From the NCBI GenBank assembly GCA_019925095.2, contig CM034402.1, positions 4,909,501 to 4,973,500 on the forward strand: a DNA stretch of 64,000 nucleotides, given 5' to 3'. The notes below the pieces were generated by a model. It saw nothing but the letters and a program-made list of their open reading frames with translations. It was not told where the DNA came from and did no database searches. Shown here piece by piece: positions 21,082 through 32,697 of this stretch (the first letter of the stretch is position 1; every line of letters starts with the position of its first letter). The DNA is from Dendrolimus kikuchii (Eukaryota; Arthropoda; Insecta; Lepidoptera; Lasiocampidae). A program made the translations under genes and the position numbers.

Positions 21082-21277
21082 GTTATACTACAAGATGGAT
21101 GGGTACAAATTTAAAGGTAGACCAAAAAAAAGATGGATGGATTGTGTGAAGGATGACATGATGATATGCGGTGTGACAGAAGAAGTATATCAGAATAGAA
21201 GAGTGTGGAAGGAAAAGACATATTGTGCCGACCCCAAGTATTTGGGATATGGTGAAAGAAAAGAGAGAAACAGAGAC
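21082..21277 (+). mobile_element. LINE-C 3' end
   Basis: The frame includes FKGRPKKRWMDCVKDDMM and VYQNRRVWKEKTYCADPKYL, the basic C-terminus of an RTE-like polymerase, and ends in an AGAGAGAAAC-type tail. An 11-bp duplication TGTACTACTTT at 21071-21081 and 21278-21288 shows an independent insertion directly behind LINE-B. Confidence 0.85.
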
Positions 21278-21376
21278 TGTACTACTTTATAATTAATCTA
21301 TATTTATTATAAAAGAGATGTTATTGAATTTACCGAATCATGCTTTTGCAGCTATTTTAAAGATTTTATTTCGTAA

Positions 21377-21896
21377 CTAGGATTACCCCGCGACTGCGTT
21401 CATGCTTTGCTTGAAATTCTCGCAAGATTCCCGGGACACGAAGTATCGCAGCATTTAAAAAAATGGTACCTATCGTTTAAATGGAAACTGTGTCGGAATA
21501 AGCTAATTTTTATACATCCGAACAACTTGAAATCGCTCCCGAAAAAAAACCCGGGATGACAAAATATCACAGTGAAAAAAATCACAATGGCATTAGATTT
21601 TTTTTAACCTGGCCATTTTAAATCGTTCTCAGAAAATTATCCGCAGGATTCACAGGATAAAAAGTAGCGCAGAGCTTAAGTCTAAGAATTAGCTGTAGAT
21701 CAGCGAAAACCACATCGAAATCGGCTCAGTAGTTTTCACGTGAATCCCGAACAAATTGTCAAAACGACAAACAGACAAGAAATTTAAAAAAAATCCAACA
21801 TGTTCTCCATCATTTATATAATCTATTCCAGTTGTGTTTTTTTTATTAGCTTCAATGTACAGACACGGCATGTTTAGAATGTTATAATATTATAGA
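21377..21896 (-). mobile_element. Helitron-like Hel-E
   Basis: CTAG end at 21377-21380; TC start at 21895-21896 (TCTATAATATTATAAC on minus). It has two diverged internal repeats of the CGGGA...AAGTA.CGCAG segment, so the longer members may have grown by internal duplication. Confidence 0.55.
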
Positions 21897-22154
21897 TAAG
21901 AGCTACAGATTTCTGATAAAATTGCTACTTCAGCTTACAAGTTTTTTGAGGCATATACATCTTACCAAAGCTTTTATGACCATAAAAACTAAATTTACTA
22001 GTACCTTCAACCAATATACTGTGAAGAGTTGTTCACATCATCAATATTAAACCAATAAGACCTTAGAGAACCAATTAGTATAGGTAATGGGCTAGTTGAA
22101 AACCAATCCGTGCACATCTCGTTAGGATTTACAAATCATAAAAAGTGTACTTAC

Positions 22155-22332
22155 GATCTGAAAGCAGCGCTATGCATAGCGATGTCCACTTTATCTGCTT
22201 TTACAGCAGCTTCAAAAAACCAATTAGCGAGTTTAAGCCAAATCTTTTCATTTACTGATTTTTTATAATCATAAAAGTTTAACTTATTTTTCGTAACTAG
22301 AGTTTTTCGATTTGAATCACAAATTCTCACAT
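22155..22332 (-). CDS. Candidate internal coding exon, unrecognised
   Basis: The minus strand shows an acceptor TTTCCAATAG, then 178 nt open in one frame, then a full-consensus donor GTAAGT. Stretches are VRICDSNRKTLVTKNK, LNFYDYKKSVNEKIWLKLAN and WFFEAAVKADKVDIAMHSAA. Entry phase leaves two bases and exit splits a Ser codon (TC|). The Ala/Lys-rich helical composition, codon mix and paired splice signals make it the best host-exon candidate in the window. It lies outside all repeats found here. The next exons were not located; downstream sequence is LINE and Helitron for at least 2 kb. No family identified. Confidence 0.45.
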
Positions 22333-22504
22333 CTATTGGAAATCTTCATGTTCTTAGATAGTATACCAATTTTAAGAAAGATGCCTATTCTGATAAGATC
22401 ACTATTTAAATAGTTTAATTAATTAATGTCGGTAGTGGGTAGTTTCGCTTCTATTGCAGTTTAATCTATGATACGTGGAATATGTATGAATATATGAATG
22501 AGTA

Positions 22505-22565
22505 ACCCCAGCGCGGAAACGCGGCCAGCGTTTTGGGCACGTTCCCAACTAACAGCGATTTGGGA
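22505..22565 (+). pseudogene. LINE polymerase fragment with QRGNAAS motif
   Basis: The plus frame reads QRGNAASVLGTFPTNSDLG, closely matching QRGNAASILGTLPTDSDLD at 55076-55165. This is the terminal segment of a non-LTR polymerase family; only this piece survives. Confidence 0.55.
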
Positions 22566-23964
22566 TTTATAATATATTATTTATATATTTTTTTTGTTAT
22601 ATTTTTATTAGGAAATAGCACACGTGTACATAAATAATATAAGAGATATTATAAAGTTATTTTGGGAACAAATCTCAAGTAATTCTGTCTGTACTCCTCC
22701 TTGAATTGTATTCCTCATTATTGAGGGTACGTTACTTTTTTATGAACAATTCTTTGACCGTTGGCGACGATCAACGTACGTGTATGTAGTGCGTCATATA
22801 CTGAGCTATGGGTGCGGTTCGAGACGGACCAAATATATCAAACTACTGTCTCGAAATCTTTTTCCTTATATTTTACCAATGACTATTAATTTTTCTAAAC
22901 CATCTGTTCTAAGTCCCGTTAAAAAAGTAGGCGCCAGAAAGGTTTCTTTATCCCAAACTTAAATTGCGACGAATAGTTTGATGTATACGTTCTCGATACA
23001 CAAATCATGCAAAGCTGAAGAAGAGTATTAGGATGATGGCCAAAAGTTTTACACCGTAAATGCCTCAACATAAGTACTTTAGAACTTTGTTGCAAATCTC
23101 GAAATACTCTCATCCACGAATCACAGACTAAACTGAAACAGAATCGAAACTACCAACTACCCGCGGATGACGTATTGTCTCATATCCAATGCATTATTAA
23201 TGAGATAGAATAACCAACGAAGGCTTACGAACTTGCGGAATACGCATTTATATACGAAATATCCATTCTGAAAAATTAAAAGGAATATATATCCGAAAGT
23301 TTAAATATATTGCAGTGTATATGAAATTCATACAACAGTGCATGCTTGAATTCCGTTTAAGTTCGATAAGCACTTTAAAGATGATAAAATACTTACAATT
23401 TTACATCTGAAGTCCGTTGAAGAATTAAATTTGAACTTTGAGACCAATGGTAGTGCTTTTGTAAATAAACTTTACAATTCTTAAACTGTCATTTTTCGAT
23501 TAACAATCAATAATTTTGAAAATAAATTACGCTCTCGTCTTCTCATGTTCGAAGTGCACAAGATAAAACATTTAAGAAACGCGAAATTAGATTTTATTTT
23601 AAAGAAAAAGTGTACCGATTTTCCAAATATAACTAATTATACTCATATTTTCATTTAGAGAATTACAATAAAAGTTACAGAATAAAAATGTAGGGATAAT
23701 CGTTTCATCATAATACGAGCTGACGAGTTCGAGCCGATTCTTACCGTTGTATATCATTCATTACACGAAAATATATTTTTACAGGTAAAGAAAAATGTTT
23801 AGATTCACAATTATTACAGTCGCGCAACCTAACAAAATAAACACTATTAGAAATCAGAACAAAATCCAAACAACAAATACGAATCACAAAAGCAAAGAGA
23901 ACTTCCAGAGATACCTTCACAAAGAGCTTTAATAAACGTTACCTTTCTTATCCAAAGGGCGAAA
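22566..23964. other. Mostly unassigned; possible old polymerase trace
   Basis: The minus-strand frame at 22919-23113 includes MLRHLRCKTFGHHPNTLLQL, faintly like the connection region of a LINE polymerase, but this is weak. The rest up to the satellite holds nothing I can support. Confidence 0.35.
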
Positions 23965-26530
23965 AATTTATTGAATAAGCAACAACGGTTCTATTTATCC
24001 AAGTGCCGTTTTGCACGCCTGTTGGCTGGGTGGGTTAATTTGTGATTACGTCAGCATGCTCCCGAGATAATGGGTGGACTGAATATATTTTCAGGGATAT
24101 CTAAAATAAAATAATAAGTTCACTCCGTGTCTACCTAACTGTTATACGTCTGATTGTATATCGTAGCTTATTATTTTAAGAAATACTAAGGTTCGAGACA
24201 GATAAAAGTTGACAACCATGTTTACAAGTTTTGTGTGGATACAAAAATTTAATGTAAAATTTATTGAATAAACGATAACGGTTTTATTTATCCAAGTGCC
24301 ATTTTGCACACTTGTTGGCTGGGTGGATTAATTTGTGATTACGTCAGCATGCCCCGAGATAATGGATGGACTGAATACACTTTTAGAAATCTCTAAAGTA
24401 AAATAAAAAGCTCACTCCGTGTCTACCTGCCTGTTATATGTCTGATTATATATCATAGCTTATTATTTTGAGAAATGCTAAGGTTCGAGACAGATGAAAG
24501 TTGACAACCATGTTTACAAGTTTTGTGTGGATACAAAAATGTAATATAAAATTTATTGAATAAGCGATAACGGTTCTATTTATCCAACTGCCATTTTGCA
24601 CACTTGTTGGCTGGGTGGATTAATTTGTGATTACGTCAGCATACTCCCGAGATAATGGATGGACTGAATACACTTTTAGGGATCTCTAAAGTAAAATAAA
24701 AAGCTCACTCCGTGTCTACCTGCCTGTTATATGTCTGATTATACATCATAGCTTATTATTTTGAGAAATACTAAGGTTCGAGACAGATGAAAGTTGACAA
24801 CCATGTTTACAAGTTTTGTGTGGATACAAAAATGTAATGTAAAATTTATTGAATAAACGATAACGGTTTTATTTATCCAACTGCCATTTTGCACACTTGT
24901 TGCCTGGGTGGATTAATTTGTGATTACGTCAGCATGCTCTCGAGATAATGGATGGACTGAATACACTTTTAGAAATCTCTAAAGTAAAATAAAAAGCACA
25001 CTCCGTGTCTACCTGCCTGTTGTATGTCTGATTATATATCACAGCTTATTATTTTGAGAAATACTAAGGTTCAAGACAGATGAAAGTTGACAACCATGTT
25101 TACAAGTTTTGTGTGGATACAAAAATGTAATGTAAAATTTATTGAATAAACGATAACAGTTTTATTTATCCAACTGCCATTTTGCACACTTGTTGCCTGG
25201 GTAGATTAATTTGTGATTACGTCAGCATGCTCTCGAGATAATGGATGGACTGAATACACTTTTAGAAATCTCTAAAGTAAAATAAAAAGCACACTCCGTG
25301 TCTACCTGCCTGTTATATGTCTGATTATATATCACAGCTTATTATTTTGAGAAATACTAAGGTTCGAGACAGATGAAAGTTGACAACCATGTTTACAAGT
25401 TTTGTGTGGATACAAAAATGTAATGTAAAATTTATTGAATAAGCGATAACGGTTCTATTTATTCAACTGCCATTTTGCACACTTGTTGGCTGGGTGGATT
25501 AATTTGTGATTACGTCAGCATGCTCCCGAGATAATGGATGGACTGAATACACTTTTAGAAATCTCTAAAGTAAAATAAAAAGCTCACTCCGTGTCTACCT
25601 GCCTGTTATATGCCTGATTATATATCATAGCTTATTATTTTGAGAAATGCTAAGGTTCGAGACAGATGAAAGTTGACAACCATGTTTACAAGTTTTGTGT
25701 GGATACAAAAATGTAATGTAAAATTTATTGAATAAGCGATAACGGTTCTATTTATTCAACTGCCATTTTGCACACTTGTTGGCTGGGTGGATTAATTTGT
25801 GATTACGTCAGCATGCTCCCGAGATAATGGATGGACTGAATATACTTTTAGAAATCTCTAAAGTAGAATAAAAAGCTCACTCCGTGTCTACCTGCCTGTT
25901 ATATGTCTGATTATATATCACAGCTTATTATTTTGAGAAATGCTAAGGTTCGAGACAGATGAAAGTTGACAACAATGTTTACAAGTTTTGTGTGGATACA
26001 AAAATGTAATATAAAATTTATTGAATAAGCGATAACGGTTCTATTTATCCAACTGCCATTTTGCACACCTGTTGACTGTATAGGTTAATTTGTAATTACA
26101 TCATCCTGTTCCCGAAATAATGGTGGACTAAGTACATTTTTCAAGATACCTAAAGTAAAATAAAAATCTCATTCCGGTGTCTATCTATCTGTTATCTGTC
26201 TTATTATATTATAACTGAATATTTCAGTAAATATCTAGGCTAGAGACAGATGAAACATAAAGAGATTGAAGTTAGCAATCATGTCTTAACGTCTCGTGTG
26301 TATACAAAAATGTAATTTATTGAATAAGCAACAAAGGTTTTATTTATCTGTCGTTATGTTCGGCTGTTCACTGTGTAGATTAATTTGCGATTACGCCAGC
26401 AATGTTCCCAAGATAATTGGTGACCCGATTATATCTATTTTTAGACATAGGACTCCTGTGTACCCGTAAACTAAGCAGATCATGGCTTAAGATTTTGGAC
26501 CAATCAACGTTAGTGGCAGTCAAACATTTT
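23965..26530. repeat. Tandem satellite, about 293-bp unit
   Basis: Units start AATTTATTGAATAA at 23965, 24258, 24550, 24843, 25136, 25429, 25722, 26015 and 26314, giving spacings of 293, 292, 293, 293, 293, 293, 293 and 299. Units 2-7 are very similar. The first, eighth and ninth are clearly diverged and the last is partial (fades near 26530). Each core unit carries TGATTACGTCAGCAT, which includes an ACGTCA half-site. No open frame is conserved. Classic satellite with homogenised centre and decayed edges. Confidence 0.95.
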
Positions 26531-26683
26531 GCATATTGTTATTTTACGAGTTATTACAAAAAATAAAAAAAATACTGGTATTCTAAGCGAAGTTTACTAG
26601 TCAAGAAATTAATAAGTCAGAAATTTTTCCACTTTTAAGAATTACATATTTTATTGGACGATTATAATTCTATACTACTATAA

Positions 26684-26897
26684 GTCGTGGAAGGCCACGA
26701 CACACCTTCCATGATCAAATTGATCGTGTACTAGCAGAAGGTGATGTCAGGAGCCTTAAGAACAGACGAGCGTGCATGATAAGAGTTATGAATGTCAAAG
26801 AGGCAAGTGAGGTGTGTAAGAATAAGCCTAAATGGCACTCTGTTGTTCGTGCCTACCCCGCAAGGGAACTGGCGTGAAGTTATGTATGTATGTATGT
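26684..26897 (+). mobile_element. LINE-A insertion 5
   Basis: Begins at the hairpin GTCGTGGAAGGCCACGAC. A candidate duplication ATTATAATTCT lies at 26661-26671 and 26898-26908, with about 12 untemplated bases between the left copy and the element. Carries the AGAGGCAAG and GGCACTC diagnostic variants. Confidence 0.85.
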
Positions 26898-26935
26898 ATT
26901 ATAATTCTTATTTTATAGATACGGTGAACCTAAAA

Positions 26936-27261
26936 TCTATATATTAATACTAAGTGAAGCAAAAACTTTGTACCCCTTTTTACGAAAATTGCGTGGACGC
27001 AGGAGTATGAAAGTTCGCACACTTATAGTTTATATAGAGAAGAAGCGGCGAATGATAATATTTTTTTAAATTATGCAAATACATATTATACATTAAATCA
27101 ATTAAAAAAAAACATTACACACACTACCATGTATTTGACACACACGCATATCATTTTTAAAGTCAAACTAACAGTGTAGCCTTAGCGAAATCTGTGATTA
27201 TAGAAGTATAGTCTTTGACATTAATTATTATGGTCGAATTTCGACCGCGGGCGACCACTAG
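26936..27261 (+). mobile_element. Non-autonomous Helitron, family Hel-C
   Basis: Starts TCTATATATTAATACTAAG and ends GGGCGACCACTAG-T. Contains AAAACTTTGTACCCCTTTTT, TTTATATAGAGAAGAAGCG and CTGTGATTATAGAAGTATAG. Intact relative to the three other copies. Confidence 0.75.
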
Positions 27262-27545
27262 TACAATTAATTTTGTTTTAAACCTTAAATCATATTGTAT
27301 ACAAAGAGCAAAAAGCGGTGAGATATTAACACATGCCATCCACACGTGTAGGTGCGGTTTGGATAATTGAGTTTCCTATTGGATAATTCCTTTTCACAAT
27401 GCGCTTTAACTGGTACTGATACAAATTGCTGTATATTTTTAGAGTTCTGCAGCCTTTCAACTAAAACCAAATCCTTGTTTTCGTCATTTCCATGCTATGG
27501 TCATGTTTCTTGGAAATTATTGTGTCTAATCTACATCTAATATAT

Positions 27546-28097
27546 AAAATTCTCGTGTCACAGTGTTAGTTACTATACTCCTCCGAAACGACTTAACCGA
27601 TTCTCATGAAATTTTGTGTGCGTATTGGGTAGGTCTGAGAATCTGACAATATCTATTTTTCATCCCTCTAAATGTTAAGGGTAGTCCACCCCTAATTTTT
27701 TTTTTTAATTTTTAGTTTTTTTTTTTGTTTTTTTAGGATACAGCATTAAAAAATACATACAACCTTAAATTTTCACCTCTCTACGATCAACCCCTATTTT
27801 TTATTTGTTAATTATAAACTTTAATTTTTTGGCAAGATTTTTAATCTTATTTAGTCATGACTAGAATAAAAAAAATTATATTACTCTTTTAGATTCACAA
27901 TTAGAACCGGTAGGTGGCGCTGAGATCGGGTTCTGCTATCTTCCTAATCACCTGGAGCGATTTTGGTGATTTTGTTTTAATGTGTTTGAGTTGGTACCCG
28001 GATGGTTTAAATTCGCAATTAAAACCGGTAGGTGGCTCTGGGATCGGGTTCTAGAATTTTTTTTTAAAGGCAGGACAACGTCTGCCGAGGCCGCTAG
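27546..28097 (+). mobile_element. Non-autonomous Helitron, family Hel-A, long form
   Basis: TC start, GCCGCTAG-T end, GGCAGG...CTGCC hairpin, same subfamily as 3199-3726 (shared ACCCCTATTTTTTATTTG). Confidence 0.75.
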
Positions 28098-28307
28098 TTA
28101 TATGTAAAGTTCTACTGTTAATACTTCTGTATGAAGTTAAATTATTACTTTTGTTGGGGTCAATGTTTTCTTTGGATAAAGGCTGGAACTGAAAATCAGC
28201 GCTGCGTCAGCCCTTGTCGCAGCATAATGCCGAGTTCTCTAGCCTCATTGGCGTGAATGTTATGTACTTACGCTTTTTGTGTATTTTGTGTGTTTTGTTA
28301 ACTACGA

Positions 28308-28518
28308 AGGCCACGACACACCTTCCATGATCAAATTGATCGTGTACTAGCAGAAGGTGATGTCAGGAGCCTTAAGAACAGACGAGCTTGCATGACAAGA
28401 GTTATGAATGTCAAAGAGGCAAGTGAGGTGTGTAAGAATAAGCCTAAATGGCACTCTGTTGTTCGTGCCTACCCCGCAAGGGAACTGGCGTGAAGTTATG
28501 TATGTATGTATGTATGTA
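28308..28518 (+). mobile_element. LINE-A insertion 6
   Basis: Truncated inside the GTCGTGG/CCACGAC hairpin. A perfect 12-bp duplication TGTTAACTACGA at 28296-28307 and 28519-28530. Confidence 0.9.
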
Positions 28519-28699
28519 TGTTAACTACGATTGTATATTCTTGATTTACATGTACAACGTCTTATTAGGCGTATTCTTTTTCTGTGTGTACATACATTTA
28601 CGACTGTAAATCTTTTCTTTCTTTCTAATAATCAGATTTTGTCAATTGTATCCATGTTCCTTATCGATAGTTTATTCGATTAGTGAGATACTATGTTTT

Positions 28700-29018
28700 T
28701 TTTTCTTTTTTATTATTACAGGAGATCAGCAGACAGGCAGACGGCCCACTTGATGGAAAGCGGTTACCATCGCCTATAGACATTTGTAACACCAAAGTTG
28801 CTACAAATGCGCTGCTGCTCTATTAAGGGAGACTGGAACCTGATCACTAATGCCGGAATACAACTCAAGGTTGTTATGGCGACATACTTTAGACCAGGGA
28901 CGGTAGCCATCCTGTCAGGCAAATGCCCTACCACCTGGCTGTGGATTGTTAAGTCGTCTCTTACGACAGGTCGCCCGGCCGCAGGAAATTGTATTCTTTC
29001 TCCGTTCCTGCACGGATA
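28700..29018 (-). mobile_element. Retroposon E, near full length
   Basis: Complete element; poly-A appears as TTTTTTTTTCTTTTTTATT at the left. Overlapping frames on both strands are unrelated to any protein and vary between copies. Confidence 0.75.
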
Positions 29019-29124
29019 GATATGCACTATATATTGGTGAAAGACTTATAAGATATTTATAAATCAGTAAATTTAATTTTGAAGGGCATTTGTAAAGAAC
29101 CTTTTTCAAAGTAAAATCTTTCAG

Positions 29125-29265
29125 GTTTTCATAGGAAAATCTCTTGCAAATGCACCCTCAAATGGATGTTGCAGCGGAAGTAATAATTTATACGTGGACC
29201 GCTATAACTTAAGGAAGCTGACGGACTTTAATCTTGGAAAATATTATTCGGACGCTGAGAAATGA
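29125..29265 (+). CDS. Candidate terminal exon, unrecognised
   Basis: After an acceptor AAAATCTTTCAG the frame is open for 46 codons to TGA: VFIGKSLANAPSNGCCSGSN then NLYVDRYNLRKLTDFNLGKY. It sits just beyond a retroposon E copy. No AATAAA follows within the next 200 bp. Protein-like but short; chance is a real alternative. Confidence 0.25.
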   Translation, partial: VFIGKSLANAPSNGCCSGSNNLYVDRYNLRKLTDFNLGKYYSDAEK

Positions 29266-29409
29266 ACGGCTTTATATTATTTTGGGGTTTATATGGCTTA
29301 TATATCTATATATGTAGTAATATTTATTTAAAGTGTACATTAATATCGTTAAAAATATATATCGTACAAAATTTGCAAAGATAAAGTAAATAGTAATTTG
29401 CAAAGTATA

Positions 29410-29735
29410 TCAGGATAGATTGACGGGCTTCCTGATGGAAAATGGCTCATATCGCCTAAGTGTTACCAACGTGCTGCCGGCCGGAGGCGTGTAGTAAGAG
29501 GTGACAAAGCAATCTACAGCCAGGTGATAGGGCATTACCACCCCGATTTAGAGTATGCCGCCATAACAACCTTGATTTGTGTTCCGGCAATAGTAACCCA
29601 GATCCAGCTCCCCTTCGAAGTTGGGAGTACATTGGCAGTACCTCTGCTATTGCAAATGTTCATAGGTGATAGTAAACACTTTCCATTATCAACCTATCTG
29701 CTGTTCTCCAGCAATAAAAATATATTTATATTCGG
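29410..29735. mobile_element. Retroposon E, diverged head-to-head pair
   Basis: A short antisense piece (29410-29472, GCTTCCTGATGGAAAATGG) abuts a longer sense piece (29480-29735) ending CTCCAGCAATAAAAATA. Both are strongly diverged, suggesting an old subfamily. Confidence 0.6.
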
Positions 29736-30017
29736 CGAGAGTTTTCCCGCGGCTTCGTCGCAAGTCAAACCCTGGACCATACCCCTTATTTATTTAACCA
29801 GCAAACTCTTTCACAGGTTACACATTGCATTAAATTTTTATCAGGCGCGCTTTATTGAATATTATTTTTCGATTTACACAAAAACTGATTTAGGTATTTT
29901 ATACATATAAATTTTACCGGAAAATTATCTAACTGATGGCGTAAACTGCTTAAAAACCATTGCGTAGTTTAGGAGGATTTAACGGATATACAGACAGACG
30001 TGGGAAGTGACTTTGTT

Positions 30018-30665
30018 TTTAACCGACTTCAAAAAGAGGAGATTCTCAATTCGTCTATGTTTTTTATGTTTGCTATTCGATTTCTCCGTCAATTGTGGGC
30101 CGATTTTCAAATTTTTTTATTCCAAAGTATATAATCCCGAGGTGGTCCCATGGGAAACAAGCCAGGATCTGGTGAATGAATCGCAGGGAAATCGAGAGCA
30201 ACCCTTATTGACGAACATCTACACACCGAAGAGTGAGACCACAACCTTGCCAGTACAATAACTTCTACAGGAGCTTAATATATTATTTCTGAAGCCATTC
30301 AAGTATTTGCGCAACCAAAAATAAATATACATACATACATAACTTCACGCCAGTTCCCTTGCGGGATAGGCACGAACGACAGAGCGCCATTTAGGCTTAT
30401 TCTTACACACCTCACTTGCTTCTTTGACATGCATAACTCTTGTCATGCACGCTCGTCTGTTCTTAAGGCTCCTGACATCACCTTCTGCTAGTACACGATC
30501 AATGTGATCATAAAATAAATATATAATAAATTACTATATATTGTAAAATTGTTATTGCTTTCTCCTTCTTAAAATCTTTTACTTGGCACCGACTTCAAGA
30601 TGTTGTAGAAAGAAGTCTGTTATATATTTATTTTTTGATTTTTAGTTGGAAGTCGGTTTTGGTTT
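30018..30665. mobile_element. MITE I (AACCGACTTC termini), interrupted by LINE-A
   Basis: Left end AACCGACTTCAAAAAGAGGA at 30019, right end GGAAGTCGGTTTT at about 30645-30660, giving an inverted terminal match of 10 bp or more. This element type is very common in moths and butterflies. LINE-A copy 7 lies inside. Confidence 0.6.
30330..30511 (-). mobile_element. LINE-A insertion 7, inside MITE I
   Basis: A 12-bp duplication AAAATAAATATA at 30318-30329 and 30512-30523. The truncation point lies at the second short palindrome of LINE-A (GATCAATGTGATC). Confidence 0.9.
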
Positions 30666-31021
30666 TGAAAAAAAATCTGTACAAAAGAAGATACAACAGA
30701 CAAAGTTACTTTCACATGTATATAATATTGGGGTGGATTTTACAATCCTAATATACGAGATACGAAGAACCCGTTACTCATACAAGAAATCGTAGTAGCA
30801 GTATACGTGTATTGAACCGGCGTACCCTGGTACGTCCCTAGGGAAATAACTGAATAGTTCCCTGTTTAATTTAGTGCCATCCCAACCACTAGGGGATATT
30901 AGGACCCGTATGCTCGGGATGATAACATTGTCTATGGCGGAATACAGTTACGATAATGTCATCGTGTTATTGTATTTCTATCGATAACAATTTGTTATAT
31001 TCAGGTGTGTATTTATAATTA

Positions 31022-31342
31022 CTAGTGGTCGCCCATGCTCGAAATTCGACTATAATAATTAATATCAAAGACTATATATACTTCTATAATCACAGATATC
31101 GCCAAGGCTACACTGTTAATTTGAATTGAACAATAAACAAAAGTGTCAACAAATACATGGTAGTATGTGTAACGTTTTTTTATTGATTTAATGTATTTTA
31201 TATGTATATTTTTTTTTAATTTGTAGCATTCGTCGCTTCTTCTCTATATAAACTATAAGTGTGTGAAATTTGATACTCCTCCGTCCGCACAATTTTCGTA
31301 AAAAGGGGTACTAAGTTTTTGTTTCACGTATTAATATATAGA
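31022..31342 (-). mobile_element. Non-autonomous Helitron, family Hel-C
   Basis: CTAG end at 31022-31025, TC start at 31341-31342 on the complement. LINE-A copy 8 has inserted across its 5' terminus, duplicating it at 31824-31840. Confidence 0.7.
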
Positions 31343-31348
31343 TTATTA

Positions 31349-31823
31349 CACATACATACATACATAACTTCACGCCAGTTCCCTTGTGGGGTAGGCACGA
31401 ACAACAGAGTGCCATCTAGGCTTATTCTTACACACCTCACTTTCCTCTTTGACATTCATAACTCTTGTCATGCAAGCTCGTCTGTTCTTAAGGCTCCTGA
31501 CATCACCTTCTGCTAGTACACGATCAATTTGATCATGGAAGGTGTGTCGTGGCCTTCCACGACTTCTGCATCCATCCACTTTTGCATTGTATATCTGTTT
31601 AGTCATTCTTTCATCATGTATTCTTTCCACATGCCCGAACCACCGGAGCATTCCTTTCCTTACCTTCACCCCGACACTCTCTTTCAGACCAACTCTCTTT
31701 CTTACTTCGGTATTACGAACGCGGTCCGCGAGCGTCACTTCGCAGATTTTGCGCAGTGCTCGCATCTCGACCGCGTTTACTCTACTTTCATGCTCTCTCT
31801 TCCATACCCAACTCTCGCATCCA
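31349..31823 (-). mobile_element. LINE-A insertion 8
   Basis: A long copy running from YGCES-region codons to the tail. The longest duplication of the set, 17 bp, TAATATATAGATTATTA at 31332-31348 and 31824-31840. The open frame of 131 aa on minus is intact apart from lacking the N-terminal polymerase. Confidence 0.9.
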
Positions 31824-31840
31824 TAATATATAGATTATTA

Positions 31841-32697
31841 TTGTAATGAAATGTTCTCAGACCATGAATACATAGATATACGGAGTTTCGTAAGTTTACA
31901 GTGTAGCCGGTTAAAAGAAGTCAATTTTGGGATAGAAATGCTAAAAGGAAAAGGTCTCTATGATACATCAAAATCTACATACACAACGTATTTTATTGTT
32001 ACGTATATATTTTTAATTTTTGTTTCGGTAGAGTCTAGTATAATAAAAGTTGATACTCTTAAATAATAATCATAATAATTTATTTATTTTTAGACACATA
32101 GATCCCTAAAAATAATTTGAACAACTAAATTAAGTATTAAACAATTTAATTTAATCAATGTCAATCAGTCAGCCAGCCAGTCAGTCAGTCGTTAATATAA
32201 AAAATTAATTTGCATGCATACATATATTTTATATTAATTGATTATTCTATGTAAAAACCTGCAGCCAGTGCCAGTATACTCATTTTTGAACTGATTTTTT
32301 TTAGCCACGAGAGTGCATTGTTTCGATGGGAACGAAAAAGCGTGACGCCATTAATTTAATAATTTGAACACTATTCTCATACAGATAGAGTTGGAAACGT
32401 TTTGAAGTTTTCAAGTTCATAAATCAAATGGAAACTAGAGCATTTGGTTCCTATTTTAGTTATCACAAGCCTCTCGTGTCGTTTGTTCAATGTGAAGACG
32501 TGAATTCGTAATAATATGTGTTAAATCTTAAATATGCAACATATTAAATGTAATACTTTGCATTAAAATATAAAATAATTTTTGAGCTTGGTGAAAATAT
32601 TATAAAAGTAATATACCTTATAATTATCTTAATACTCCTGATACTCTATATTTATCTTATTCTCTCGAAAGCTATTTTTCTGCAGTTTCAATTTTGC
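31841..32697. other. Mostly unassigned
   Basis: A plus-strand frame of 71 aa (31851-32066) and a short CAGTCAGCCAGC repeat near 32165-32190 were examined. Neither gives a supported call. Confidence 0.45.

Noticed and set aside
23965..26530. CRISPR-like or gene-family tandem array
   Set aside because: Units are adjacent with no unique spacers, about 293 bp long, and have no conserved frame. It is a satellite, and the genome is eukaryotic.
31529..31846. Frames of 94-118 aa reading MCRGLPRLLHPSTFALYI or MIMEGVSWPSTTSASIHF, repeated through the window
   Set aside because: Antisense shadows of the LINE-A coding strand.
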